A program made the position numbers and the translations under genes. From an uncultured Lachnospiraceae bacterium (lineage in GTDB: Bacteria > Bacillota > Clostridia > Lachnospirales > Lachnospiraceae), in NCBI GenBank assembly GCA_910588955.1, contig CAJURQ010000011.1, positions 24,853 through 88,852 of the forward strand: DNA of 64,000 nt, in the 5' to 3' direction. Of this stretch, positions 25,639 through 34,248 are shown piece by piece (the stretch's first letter is position 1; every line of letters starts with the position of its first letter). The notes beneath the pieces are model-generated. The model was not told the DNA's origin. It ran no database searches and saw nothing but the letters and a program-made list of their open reading frames with translations.

Positions 25639-27444
25639 TTACATAGGCAGACTATTTTCAACACAAATCGCCCCATACCCCACCCGCGAGTCCGGGTACT
25701 CTGCCACGCCCCGAATCGGCTTTGCGCCCTTCCTCAGATACGCCTTCACTTTCTCCCCGTACAGATAAGGGTCGTTCCCATTCACGATCCCCCACTGCAT
25801 CAGCACGGCGGCAGCTCCCGTCACAAAGGGCACGGCAAAGGAAGTGCCCGTGACAGGCGAATAACCTCCGTCACGATCTGGCGCGAGAACGCCCACGCCG
25901 GGCGCCACAAGATCCGGCTTCACAAAGGTGTCCGAGGTGCGGCTGTTCACCTGATCCTGATACAGATACCCCCTGCCGGAAAAATCCGCATAGGACTCAT
26001 ACACCGGGTCATATGCTCCCACCGTAACCACTTTTCCCGCCGTGGAGGGAATCGTCAGCGTCACATCCGGCGTTGTCCTAACGAAACGGGTGTCCGCGCT
26101 GCGGACGGCTTCCGAGGGGAGATAAAATGTGTAGTTGCCGGTAATAACCTTAAGCGGACGGAGTATAAACGTCCATACGCCCCGATCCAGATACCTGCTG
26201 CCTTCCGCAGGCAAAAAATCAAAGTAAAGCTCCTGCGCCGTCATATAGGGAGCCGGTTCGCCGTTATAGAACAGAATCTGCGTCTGCTGCAGACGGTAAG
26301 CTTGTTTACCGGGACGGTCAGTATCCATCTGAAACGTCTCCCCGGATGGCGACATGACTGTCACTAAATAGCGGTCGACATACTCCTTCCACAGCTGCAC
26401 ATTCAGCCCTCTCTCATATGCCCCCACTGTCATTTCCACTCTCCTATCCCCGTCAGTGACATCCCTGTCTGCTTCTCTGCCTACTCGATTGACCAAGTCA
26501 GTCAGATTAGTATTTTCTCTTTCCTGCCGCCGCAGGCTCCCGCCCACGTGTCCCCCGGAAGCTCCCTCATTGCCGCTGCCCACACAGATGACGCTTCTCC
26601 CGATCTCCGACACATTGTCTATAAACCGCTCCAGCAGCGACGTCCCGTTATGCGCGCCGTAAGTATTCCCGAAACTTAAATTGATGGCGATCGGCATGGC
26701 AAGTTCTTCCGCCTTTTGGACCACATAAGTCAGGGCGCGCATCAGTTCCGTTGTCCGTGGAAAGGAATCTGCTCTGGGTGAGCCGAGCCGCACAATAATA
26801 AGCTCACTCTCTCTGGCGATGCCCGCATATGCCTGCCCGCCTTCCCCGCCATTCCCCGCGGCAATGCCTGCCACTGCGGTCCCATGCCCGCTCGTGTCAA
26901 TGCTCGGCACGAGCCGTTCCGCCTCCTGCATGCTGCCCGTATGAAGCGCTTCGTTGATCTGCGCCGCGTCAAACTCCCGGTCCAACACCTGATCCCACAG
27001 ATATCGGATTCTGGTCGTGCCGTCCGCATTCCGAAAGTCCCGATTATCATAAGCGATCCCGGAATCGATCACCGCCACCAAAACGCCCTTGCCCGTAAAT
27101 TCCTCATAGATCCGGCTGCCCGGCGCGAAGCAGGACGCCGTATTTCCTGCCAGATCAGAAAAAAAGAGCCTCTTCGGTTTTTCCACATACTCAATCTGTT
27201 CTGTCTCCTCCAGCCGTCCCATCAAAGACTCCGGCACGGTAAGAATGGCATAGCCCGCAATCAGCTCCTCCACCAGTATGCCCCACTCGGTCAACGCCTG
27301 CAAAGATCCATGATACTTTACAATAACCTCCCACGTTTTCTCCTGCACATCGTAACCCACATTCAATTCCAACGAACGTTCCCGCTCTCCGGCGGCAGTG
27401 TCAAGCGCCAGATTTAACAGGTTTTCATTCTTCTGAGAATCCAT
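25639..27444 (-). CDS. S8 family serine protease (subtilase, Csp-like)
   Basis: 601 residues without a signal peptide, starting after GCGGAGG. The first about 95 residues form a propeptide-like domain. The catalytic triad is intact: Asp127 (VIDSGIAYD), His187 (TSGHGTAVAG) and Ser535 (GTSFAVPFVTG). A jelly-roll-like insertion of about 170 residues lies between His and Ser, the layout of the CspA/CspB/CspC germination proteases and related Clostridia proteins. It may act in spores or on cytosolic proteins. A remnant of a paralogue's 3' end lies at 22952-23001. Confidence 0.88.
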   Translation of the reverse strand: MDSQKNENLLNLALDTAAGERERSLELNVGYDVQEKTWEVIVKYHGSLQALTEWGILVEELIAGYAILTVPESLMGRLEETEQIEYVEKPKRLFFSDLAGNTASCFAPGSRIYEEFTGKGVLVAVIDSGIAYDNRDFRNADGTTRIRYLWDQVLDREFDAAQINEALHTGSMQEAERLVPSIDTSGHGTAVAGIAAGNGGEGGQAYAGIARESELIIVRLGSPRADSFPRTTELMRALTYVVQKAEELAMPIAINLSFGNTYGAHNGTSLLERFIDNVSEIGRSVICVGSGNEGASGGHVGGSLRRQERENTNLTDLVNRVGREADRDVTDGDRRVEMTVGAYERGLNVQLWKEYVDRYLVTVMSPSGETFQMDTDRPGKQAYRLQQTQILFYNGEPAPYMTAQELYFDFLPAEGSRYLDRGVWTFILRPLKVITGNYTFYLPSEAVRSADTRFVRTTPDVTLTIPSTAGKVVTVGAYDPVYESYADFSGRGYLYQDQVNSRTSDTFVKPDLVAPGVGVLAPDRDGGYSPVTGTSFAVPFVTGAAAVLMQWGIVNGNDPYLYGEKVKAYLRKGAKPIRGVAEYPDSRVGYGAICVENSLPM

Positions 27445-27494
27445 CTTTCCTCCGCAAAATAGTTTTATTATATTCTATTAAAAATGACATATAT

Positions 27495-27541
27495 TTGACC
27501 TCGTCCAAAATTGATGCTAATATATTTTTATAAGAGGTCAA
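27495..27541 (+). promoter_or_regulatory. AraC gene promoter inside an inverted repeat
   Basis: TTGACC (27495-27500) and TAATAT (27518-27523) are 17 bases apart. TTGACCTC (27495-27502) and GAGGTCAA (27534-27541) form an 8-bp inverted repeat bracketing the core promoter, a plausible autoregulatory site. Confidence 0.55.
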
Positions 27542-27618
27542 TTACAGCGACGACTGCCTTTATCGGCTGCCCGCGAACACCTATAATACATACTATAATA
27601 CATAAAAGAGGATTATCC

Positions 27619-28617
27619 ATGATTACACAGCAGACAGCGATTCCCGCAAGAACGTTAAACGAACAGGAGCTCTCACCTGATTCTATGAGCACCTACGACA
27701 ATCTGTACTCTCGAAACGACTACGGAACGTTGGACTACCCGGTCAACGCCCGTTATCTGGATCTGCATAAATCTTATCTGAACTGGATTCGCTGGCATTG
27801 GCATGAGGAAATGGAAATTCTGATAGTGGACAAGGGCGTTGCGGAAGTTTCCACCGATGACGACACCTATCTGATCAGACCGGGGCAGGGACTTATCATC
27901 AACCAGAATGTCATGCACTGTATTCACGCGCAGGACAAAAAGCAGTGCACCTTCCACTCCCTTGTCTTTCATCCGGACTACATCTTCGGGCACAAGAGCA
28001 ATTACCTGCAGACGCAGTACCTGCTGCCTATGCAGAACTACCAGCTTTTTAAAGTCTTTTTTCTGGACGAGAGTGCGCCGTGGCATGAGCGGATGCTGCA
28101 GACACTGACCGAGGTGATCGAGGTAAATATGACAAAACATTTCGGCTATGAGATTGCCACCAAGGGATATCTGTGCCACTTTTGGGCGGAACTGCTTCGT
28201 CAGCTCCCGCACACGGAAACCGTTTCCGCCCCGCGTGTGCCGCAGGATGAACAGCGCGTCAAGGAGGCAATGCTTTTTATCAGAACCCATCACGCGGAAC
28301 CTCTGACTTTGCAGGAAATCGCCGACAGCATCCACGTCAGCAAGAGCGAGTGCTGCCGCTGCTTTTCGAGAACCCTGCAGATGAGCCCCTTTGAATATCT
28401 GATGAAATACCGGATTTATGAATCCACCAAAAAGTTGATGGATCCCGAACAAAATTTTGGATCCATTGCGGATCTGGCTCTCTCGGTCGGCTTCAACAAC
28501 ACAAGCTACTATAATAAACTCTTCAAAAAGTTTCTCGGCTGTACGCCCACATACTACCGGACACACAAAGTGCTGCATCAGGAGCCGGAGCGGGGTACGC
28601 TGTCCTACTTCCTGTAA
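27619..28617 (+). CDS. AraC family transcriptional regulator
   Basis: 332 residues from the ATG at 27619, which has AGAGGA ahead; in-frame upstream codons lie over the promoter. N-terminal cupin (residues about 30-150; RWHWHEEMEILIVDKG, RPGQGLIIN) senses a sugar-like ligand. The C-terminal two helix-turn-helix motifs (EIADSIHVSKSECCRCF and IADLALSVGFNNTSYYNKLF) bind DNA. The gene stands alone, divergent from the subtilase. Its target is not evident nearby. Confidence 0.9.
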   Translation: MITQQTAIPARTLNEQELSPDSMSTYDNLYSRNDYGTLDYPVNARYLDLHKSYLNWIRWHWHEEMEILIVDKGVAEVSTDDDTYLIRPGQGLIINQNVMHCIHAQDKKQCTFHSLVFHPDYIFGHKSNYLQTQYLLPMQNYQLFKVFFLDESAPWHERMLQTLTEVIEVNMTKHFGYEIATKGYLCHFWAELLRQLPHTETVSAPRVPQDEQRVKEAMLFIRTHHAEPLTLQEIADSIHVSKSECCRCFSRTLQMSPFEYLMKYRIYESTKKLMDPEQNFGSIADLALSVGFNNTSYYNKLFKKFLGCTPTYYRTHKVLHQEPERGTLSYFL

Positions 28618-28694
28618 AAATTTGTCTGTTATTCGTTGCATAAGTAATTTTTATCATTCATATGCAAAATATAATTATTTTATGTAAAATATAC

Positions 28695-28735
28695 TTGACA
28701 TTTGTTTTTTAGCGTGCTATCCTGTGAATCACAGG
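28695..28735 (+). promoter_or_regulatory. Promoter and palindromic operator of the HTH operon
   Basis: TTGACA (28695-28700), 17-base spacer, TATCCT (28718-28723). The palindrome CCTGTG-AAT-CACAGG (28721-28735) overlaps the -10, an ideal operator for the HTH protein encoded next. Further down, GTGCCTG (28748-28754) pairs with CAGGCAC (28776-28782), enclosing the GGAGG before the start codon. Confidence 0.7.
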
Positions 28736-28788
28736 CGGAAGTAACCCGTGCCTGTTAAAAGCCAGGGAAAGGAGGCAGGCACCTATTT

Positions 28789-29001
28789 ATGAAAAATCTG
28801 AAACTGAAGCTGGCGCGCATGGAAAAGGATATATCCCAGACCGAGCTTGCGAAACGGGTCGGCGTCACAAGACAGACTATCGGTATGGTAGAATCCGGCG
28901 ATTACAATCCAACCTTAAATTTATGTATTCAGATCTGTAAAGAACTTGGCAAAACCTTAAATGATTTATTCTGGGAGGAAAACGATGATGAAGTGGTTTA
29001 A
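28789..29001 (+). CDS. Small XRE-type HTH regulator
   Basis: 70 residues consisting only of a Cro/CI helix-turn-helix (DISQTELAKRVGVTRQTIGMVESGDYNPTL) with no sensor domain. This class commonly sits before a DUF6773-like membrane protein gene, as here, and represses its own operon. The palindrome over its promoter is the probable site. It overlaps the next gene by 17 bases. Confidence 0.88.
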   Translation: MKNLKLKLARMEKDISQTELAKRVGVTRQTIGMVESGDYNPTLNLCIQICKELGKTLNDLFWEENDDEVV

Positions 29002-29473
29002 TAAAAAAAGCAATTTGGATGAAATGCAGGAACTGCAGCTTTTAAAGGCGGAGAGCAGAGGCTTCTGGATCGGATTTCTCGGTCTGGCTGCTGCCATGGC
29101 GGTGCAGGCGTTTCTATATGGCGCGGAATCCATGAGGAATATGATATCGGGTGAATTTATCGTATTCCTGTGCATGGGGCTGTATCTGATCGGCGGCTGC
29201 CTGCGCAACGGCATCTGGGACAGGCACCTGAAGGCGACTCCGTCGGTCAATATAGGGTTAAGCCTGCTTGCCGCAGCGGTGACAGCCCTGTTCGATGCCA
29301 TCCTCTCCTATCGCAATTACCATGACGCCTTCACCGCGCTTACCGTCTTTGTCGTGTACTTCCTCATGATCAGCGTAGTACTTTCAGTCACTCTGACAGT
29401 CTGCTCCTCTCTTTATCGCCGCAGGAGAAAGCATCTGGAAGAGGAAAGCGATGACAGCGAAAACCGGGAGTAG
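28985..29473 (+). CDS. DUF6773-like membrane protein
   Basis: 162 residues from the ATG at 28985, with GGGAGG six bases before it inside the HTH gene. Four predicted membrane segments, an N-terminal LDEMQELQLLK amphipathic start and a charged C-terminal tail (RRRRKHLEEE). It resembles DUF6773 proteins encoded with small XRE regulators in Clostridia. The function is unknown. Confidence 0.75.
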   Translation: MMKWFNKKSNLDEMQELQLLKAESRGFWIGFLGLAAAMAVQAFLYGAESMRNMISGEFIVFLCMGLYLIGGCLRNGIWDRHLKATPSVNIGLSLLAAAVTALFDAILSYRNYHDAFTALTVFVVYFLMISVVLSVTLTVCSSLYRRRRKHLEEESDDSENRE

Positions 29474-29571
29474 AAACAAGTGCTCTTATGACCGGGTAAA
29501 AGGCGTCCTCTGCCGACAGCCGGACCAATTCATAATATGAAATAAAGAAAGATAAAGGAGATGGAAAACAA

Positions 29572-30498
29572 ATGAACACAAACACTTACAAAAAAGACTT
29601 TTCAGACATCGGCATCCGTATGCTCATCAGCACTGCAGTCATCACCCTGCTGCAGATCGGCGCGCAGACCTTTGCCCTCACACTTTTTCCCGAATGGCGG
29701 GATAATTTCAACATCCTGTTAGCCGTCACCATGGTGCCGCTCTACGTGCTGGGTTTCCCGATTTCCTTTGCCCTGATGCGGAATAAAGACGTGCCCGCCA
29801 TCGAAAAGCATCACATGAGCGCAGGGCAGCTTGTGGTTGCCTTTATGATCAGCTACGCTCTTATGATCACCGGAAATCTGATCGGTCTCGGTCTCACCGC
29901 AGGTATCAGTCTGCTGAAAGGCTCCCCGGTACAAAATACGCTCCTGAACATCATAACCGGCGGTTCCATCTGGGTTACTGCCATCTTCACGGTGCTGTGC
30001 GCCCCGGTTTTCGAGGAGATTCTGTTCCGCAAGCTGATCTGCGACAAGGTTATCAAATACGGGGAGGGCTGTGCGGTCATGCTCTCCGGGCTGATCTTCG
30101 GGCTGTTCCACATGAATTTTAACCAGTTTTTTTACGCATTCTTTTTGGGCAGCTTTTTCGCCTTTGTCTACGTAAAGACCGGCAACCTGAAATATACGAT
30201 CCTGCTGCATATGGCGATAAACTTCTTTGGAAGCGTTCTGGGCGGCATCCTACTGCAGCTTGATCAGACGAAGCCTTCCACCGTCATCATCTCGGCAGTC
30301 TTCTCCCTGTGCGTATTCGGAATGGCAATCGCCGGCATTGTAACGCTCATCGTGAAACGCCGTGCTTTTGCCTTAAAGCCGGGGGAAATTATCATAGAAA
30401 AGGGGCAGCGTTTCAAGACCTTGATCCTGAATGTGGGAATGGCTCTGTACTGCCTTGTCTTTCTGGGGATTATGCTCTGGCAGGCATTTCTTGCATGA
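29572..30498 (+). CDS. CPBP family intramembrane metalloprotease
   Basis: 308 residues, about eight membrane segments. The CPBP/Rce1 motifs are present: EEILFRKL (EExxxR), then FGLFHMNFNQF (FxxxH) and a C-terminal HMAINFFG. It is the third gene of the HTH operon. Bacterial members process or protect peptides such as bacteriocins, or degrade membrane proteins. A terminator follows. Confidence 0.85.
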   Translation: MNTNTYKKDFSDIGIRMLISTAVITLLQIGAQTFALTLFPEWRDNFNILLAVTMVPLYVLGFPISFALMRNKDVPAIEKHHMSAGQLVVAFMISYALMITGNLIGLGLTAGISLLKGSPVQNTLLNIITGGSIWVTAIFTVLCAPVFEEILFRKLICDKVIKYGEGCAVMLSGLIFGLFHMNFNQFFYAFFLGSFFAFVYVKTGNLKYTILLHMAINFFGSVLGGILLQLDQTKPSTVIISAVFSLCVFGMAIAGIVTLIVKRRAFALKPGEIIIEKGQRFKTLILNVGMALYCLVFLGIMLWQAFLA

Positions 30499-30528
30499 CA
30501 GGTTCGGATTGATCCGACAGTTCTTTAC

Positions 30529-30567
30529 GATACCGGCAGGGCAGCTACCTTGCCGGTATCGCTATTT
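30529..30567 (+). terminator. Terminator of the HTH-DUF6773-CPBP operon
   Basis: GATACCGGCA (30529-30538) pairs with TGCCGGTATC (30551-30560), followed by a T-run. It overlaps the last codons of the convergent gene. Confidence 0.8.
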
Positions 30568-31315
30568 TTTCCTGCCCGGTGACAAAAAAGCAGGCGCCGC
30601 TGTAAGCCCCCGCCTCGTACAGTTTACCGATTATTTCAAGCATCCGCCGATTGAGTCTGTGGTATACAACAGGTTTCTCCCAGCGGATACCCCGCAAATA
30701 TTCCCGCTGTCTGCCATTGAGGCATCCCATTTTGTCCTCTACAGCAGCACACAATCCGCCCTGCTCACTCTGTACACCTTGCTCTTTTTCCCCGATTTGA
30801 CTATATTGGTCACCTGCCGGTTCTCCGAAAGGACAGGACACATAACTGTAAGTTTCCCCGCCTTCCTTGCACTTTCTGTATAACAATTCTGTCAGTTTTC
30901 CATCCCGCTTCGGCTCGTACACAGATTCCTTCCATAAAATTTCCCGTGTCTGCGCCATTTTATTCCGTTGTGACGCTGCCGTCAAATCCGGCGTACTCGT
31001 CATATTGGTTTGACTCTTATAGTCAACTTCTATTTTCCGAAAACTCCGTCTTCCGTACGCATCCTGAACCTGCACAAACTGTTCCTGTGGCGCAAACAAT
31101 TCTTCCGTAGGCTCTTCCAGCAAAAGCACACGGCTTTCATACAGATACGCCATCATAATGCGCTGTACCTTGGCACGTGGCGCCGGATAATCCAGCCGGT
31201 CAACAATCTGATCCAGCGTATATCCGATATCCGTCAAATGTCTGACCGCGCCGCCGCATGCCGCGTCCGTGACGAAACTTGACAGCGCGTTCTGAAAGTA
31301 ACTTGTCTCGTCCAA
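30545..31315 (-). CDS. Uncharacterised protein
   Basis: I favour the TTG at 31315, with GGAGG seven bases ahead, giving a start MDETSYFQNAL; a GTG 20 codons upstream is possible. About 256 residues, soluble. The first half is helical (AVRHLTDIGYTLDQIVDRLDYP reads like a repressor-type helical pair). The middle is polar and the end aromatic/hydrophobic (GACFFVTGQ). I recall similar N termini in Lachnospiraceae hypothetical proteins but no named family. It is followed by nothing on its strand. Confidence 0.6.
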   Translation of the reverse strand: MDETSYFQNALSSFVTDAACGGAVRHLTDIGYTLDQIVDRLDYPAPRAKVQRIMMAYLYESRVLLLEEPTEELFAPQEQFVQVQDAYGRRSFRKIEVDYKSQTNMTSTPDLTAASQRNKMAQTREILWKESVYEPKRDGKLTELLYRKCKEGGETYSYVSCPFGEPAGDQYSQIGEKEQGVQSEQGGLCAAVEDKMGCLNGRQREYLRGIRWEKPVVYHRLNRRMLEIIGKLYEAGAYSGACFFVTGQEKIAIPAR

Positions 31316-31458
31316 TGCCGCCCCTCCTATATTACACGCTTTTGACTCTTTAGCCCTCTTCGCCTGCCTCTTCACGAAGCAGACTTTGCTGCTGAGTTTT
31401 AGAAGTACTTCTCACACTATTACAGCCATCATCTTCCTACAGCAGAGGCACCCATCAG

Positions 31459-32091
31459 TCATATGTTCTTCTTGCAGATATCCGCAAGACAGCACTTGTC
31501 GCAAAAAGGCTTCGTCCGCGCCGTACAAACCTCTCTGCCGTGCAGGACGAACCGATGGCACAGGTCGTTTCCCTCCTCGGGCGGCACAATCTTCCACAAC
31601 GCCATCTCCACCTTCTTCGGCTCCTTGAGCCCGTCCACCAGACCAATACGGTTGCACAGCCGGATACAGTGGGTGTCCGTGACAATTGCCGGCTTGCCGA
31701 ACACATCCCCCATAATCAGATTGGCGCTCTTTCTGCCCACGCCGGGCAGCGAAAGTAATGCGTCAAAGTCACCCGGCACCTGCCCGCCGTACTCCTCTTT
31801 CAACTGTTTCATGCAGGCGCTGATATCCCGCGCCTTGCTGTTCCCGAGACCACAGGGGTGCACAATCGCCTCGATCTCTTCCACCGGTGCCGCCGCCAGC
31901 GTGTCCACATCCGGGAATTTCTCATACAGCTTCTCCACCACCACATTGACTCTGGCGTCCGTACACTGGGCGGCAAGCCGCACACTGACCAGCAGCTTCC
32001 ATGCCTCGTTGTATTCCAGAGAGCAGCCCGCGTCGGGGTATTCCTGCTTCAGTCTCTCAATGACCGCAAGAGCCAGTTCTTTTTTTCTCAT
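31459..32091 (-). CDS. nth: Endonuclease III
   Basis: 210 residues from the ATG at 32091 (GGAG ahead); an ATG 16 codons upstream is the alternative. The helix-hairpin-helix LPGVGRKSAN and catalytic Asp in VTDTHCIRL are present. The [4Fe-4S] loop is C-x6-C-x2-C-x5-C at the C terminus (CTARTKPFC...C..C). It removes oxidised pyrimidines from DNA and cleaves the abasic site. Start and length match the bacterial family. Confidence 0.93.
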   Translation of the reverse strand: MRKKELALAVIERLKQEYPDAGCSLEYNEAWKLLVSVRLAAQCTDARVNVVVEKLYEKFPDVDTLAAAPVEEIEAIVHPCGLGNSKARDISACMKQLKEEYGGQVPGDFDALLSLPGVGRKSANLIMGDVFGKPAIVTDTHCIRLCNRIGLVDGLKEPKKVEMALWKIVPPEEGNDLCHRFVLHGREVCTARTKPFCDKCCLADICKKNI

Positions 32092-32143
32092 GCTGCGTCT
32101 ATCTCCTCTTTTGTTGCTCTGATTGTTTTCTTTTTCCATATTG

Positions 32144-33487
32144 TTACAAAGCGGAAAACTTCTTCAAATACCGCTTTAACAAAAACGCGCAAAAATACGG
32201 AAATGTGTAAATCTGACCGTCAAAACCGATATTGCCGCTTATCAGCTTTATCCCATAATGAATATCCTCGTATTTATCACTTTCAATGAGTGTTCTGAGC
32301 GATTTTGCCCTGCCGTTCGTGGCTTTCACTTCAATCGGAATCAGATCGTCCGCCGTCCTCACAAAGAAATCTTCCTCCAACGTGGAATCTTCACGCTTGT
32401 AATAGTACAGCCCGTATCCACTCTTGACAAGTGCCTCTCCCACCACGTTTTCATAGAGCGCCCCCTTATAGACTCCCAGATTCCTATTGGCACGCAAATC
32501 CTCCTGCGCCTCCTCGTCGAGCATAGCCACGAGAAGACCGCTGTCCGCAAAGTACAGCTTATATTTTGTGTCGTCAATATTTCCCTTTAGTGGCAGTTCC
32601 GGGTATCTCATGCAGTAGCAGACATTGACAATCCCCGTATCCGACAGCCACTCGATACAGCCGCGATAATCCTTAAACCGCGCGCCGGACGCCACCTTTG
32701 AAATCTGGAACTTTTTGTTGTCCTTGGCAAGCTGAATCGGAATCTGGCGGAACACATTGAGAATCCGCGTCTGATCGATTCCCACCGCATACTTGCGAAT
32801 ATCCTCCTCGTAGTCAGTCAAAAGCTGCCGCTGTATTGCGAGAGATCCTTCAAAGCTGTCCTTTTCGATGTACTCCCTGACCACAGCCGGCATCCCGCCC
32901 AAAATACAGAAATCCAGAAACAGCGCGCTGCATACGGACAATTCCGTCTCATCAAAAAGCTGCTGCCGCACCATATGCGCCAGCATATCTTCTATGAAAT
33001 CCGCGTCATACCCCTTCGCCCACAAAAACTCCTCGAAATCAAGCGAATGCATCTCATAATCCGTCTTATACCCGACACTGTTGCTCTCGATTCTGGCATA
33101 GTGAATCCCCAGCAGAGAACCGCTGCATATCACATCGAACCTGCCGTCCTGTTCAAAAAATTTGAGCGCAGTCGCAATCTCCGGGAACTCCTGCAATTCG
33201 TCAAAGAAAAGTAACGTCTTTCCCTCCACAAACCGCTTTTTAGGGTCAATTCTGGAAATATTCCGAATCAAATCCGCAGTCTTGTAGCCCTCTGAAATAA
33301 TCTGCTTGTACTTCGGCTCCTCCACAAAGTTAATCTCGATCACATTTTCATAATGCTTTGCCCCGAAATTCCTAATAGATTCCGTCTTTCCAATCTGCCT
33401 CGAGCCTTTGACAATCAGCGGCTTTCTACCCTCATCCTGCCGCCACTCTTCCAGATATAAGTCTATTTTTCGTCTCAGATATTTCAT
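32144..33487 (-). CDS. AAA ATPase with DUF4143 domain
   Basis: 447 residues. N-terminal AAA_14 domain with Walker A KGSRQIGKTES and Walker B LLFFDELQEFP. The C-terminal DUF4143 domain has a PD-(D/E)xK-like LIPIEVKATNGRAKSL block. These ATPases are common in Clostridia and Bacteroidetes, often several per genome and mobile; their cellular role is not established. The gene is preceded by a 33-bp repeat array (33575-33690) that would lie in its promoter region. Confidence 0.85.
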   Translation of the reverse strand: MKYLRRKIDLYLEEWRQDEGRKPLIVKGSRQIGKTESIRNFGAKHYENVIEINFVEEPKYKQIISEGYKTADLIRNISRIDPKKRFVEGKTLLFFDELQEFPEIATALKFFEQDGRFDVICSGSLLGIHYARIESNSVGYKTDYEMHSLDFEEFLWAKGYDADFIEDMLAHMVRQQLFDETELSVCSALFLDFCILGGMPAVVREYIEKDSFEGSLAIQRQLLTDYEEDIRKYAVGIDQTRILNVFRQIPIQLAKDNKKFQISKVASGARFKDYRGCIEWLSDTGIVNVCYCMRYPELPLKGNIDDTKYKLYFADSGLLVAMLDEEAQEDLRANRNLGVYKGALYENVVGEALVKSGYGLYYYKREDSTLEEDFFVRTADDLIPIEVKATNGRAKSLRTLIESDKYEDIHYGIKLISGNIGFDGQIYTFPYFCAFLLKRYLKKFSAL

Positions 33488-33574
33488 AATCCCCTCACCT
33501 CAAAACAGCTATAAATTTTCGCCCGCTATCTGACTATAGTATATCCGCTTTTTCTTAGAAATACAATGATTCTG

Positions 33575-33690
33575 CAAAAAAATGAGGGAATTATATGCCT
33601 GTCATCGCAAAAAGATGAGGGAATCAATCTATATCTATCACAAAAAATGAGGGAATTATATGCTCATCATTACAAAAAGATGAGGGAATT
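33575..33690. repeat. Tandem array of four ~33-base repeats
   Basis: ATGAGGGAA, preceded by an A-run (CAAAAA), recurs at 33582, 33615, 33647 and 33680, a period of 33, 32 and 33 bases (about three helical turns). The intervening bases differ more, but copies 1 and 3 share TTATATG. It fills the gap upstream of the AAA-DUF4143 gene and touches the 3' end of the cysteine hydrolase gene. Confidence 0.7.
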
Positions 33691-34216
33691 ACAGTTCTCC
33701 CACAACCTCCACCTGACACATCTTCATCGCCTCCAGCGCATTCTTATGGCTCTCCGGCGTCACCCCGGCGCAGCAGTCGGCATTGACCCTTACAGTCACT
33801 TCCGGCAGAAACGCCTTGATGACAAGCGCGTTGGAGATCACACAGATATCGGTGCAAAGCCCGATCAGCGTGACGCTCTCCAAATCCGGCATAGCTTTCA
33901 AATACTCCGCCAGCTCCACAGAACCGAAAGTCAATTTGTCAAAAACCTTCGCATCCTCGTTTCCCGCCTGACTCACCTGCGTCCGGATCTGCCACCCATC
34001 CGTATCCTTGATACAGTGGGGCACAGGAAGCTTCTTTCCCTCCTGTGTGTCCAGATACCCCTCGAAATGGGTGTCTCTCGTGTAGACCACCTCGCCGTCA
34101 AACTCCCGGATCTGCACCGCCACCTTGTCAACGACCGCCTCCGCTTCTTTCGTGCCGAGGGCACCGTCGATAAAATCATTCTGCATGTCAATTACCGCCA
34201 AAACATGTTTCGCCAT
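33689..34216 (-). CDS. Isochorismatase-fold cysteine hydrolase
   Basis: 175 residues. Catalytic Asp in VIDMQNDF, Lys in VFDKLTFGS and Cys in GLCTDICVISNA make the triad of the nicotinamidase/isochorismatase superfamily. Metal-ligand-like Asp/His in TRDTHFEGY favour a nicotinamidase-type amidase over isochorismatase. A good AGGAGG precedes the ATG. Substrate not proven. Confidence 0.85.
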   Translation of the reverse strand: MAKHVLAVIDMQNDFIDGALGTKEAEAVVDKVAVQIREFDGEVVYTRDTHFEGYLDTQEGKKLPVPHCIKDTDGWQIRTQVSQAGNEDAKVFDKLTFGSVELAEYLKAMPDLESVTLIGLCTDICVISNALVIKAFLPEVTVRVNADCCAGVTPESHKNALEAMKMCQVEVVGEL

Positions 34217-34248
34217 ACCGTATTCCTCCTACCTTTCCAAATTTCCCA

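Noticed and set aside
27673..28641. Minus-strand 322-codon frame over the AraC gene
   Set aside because: No ribosome site, and the plus-strand frame has complete AraC motifs.
33575..33690. Short repeat array as a CRISPR
   Set aside because: The conserved block is only about 15 bases, the period is 32-33 bases, gaps are partly similar and no cas gene is near.
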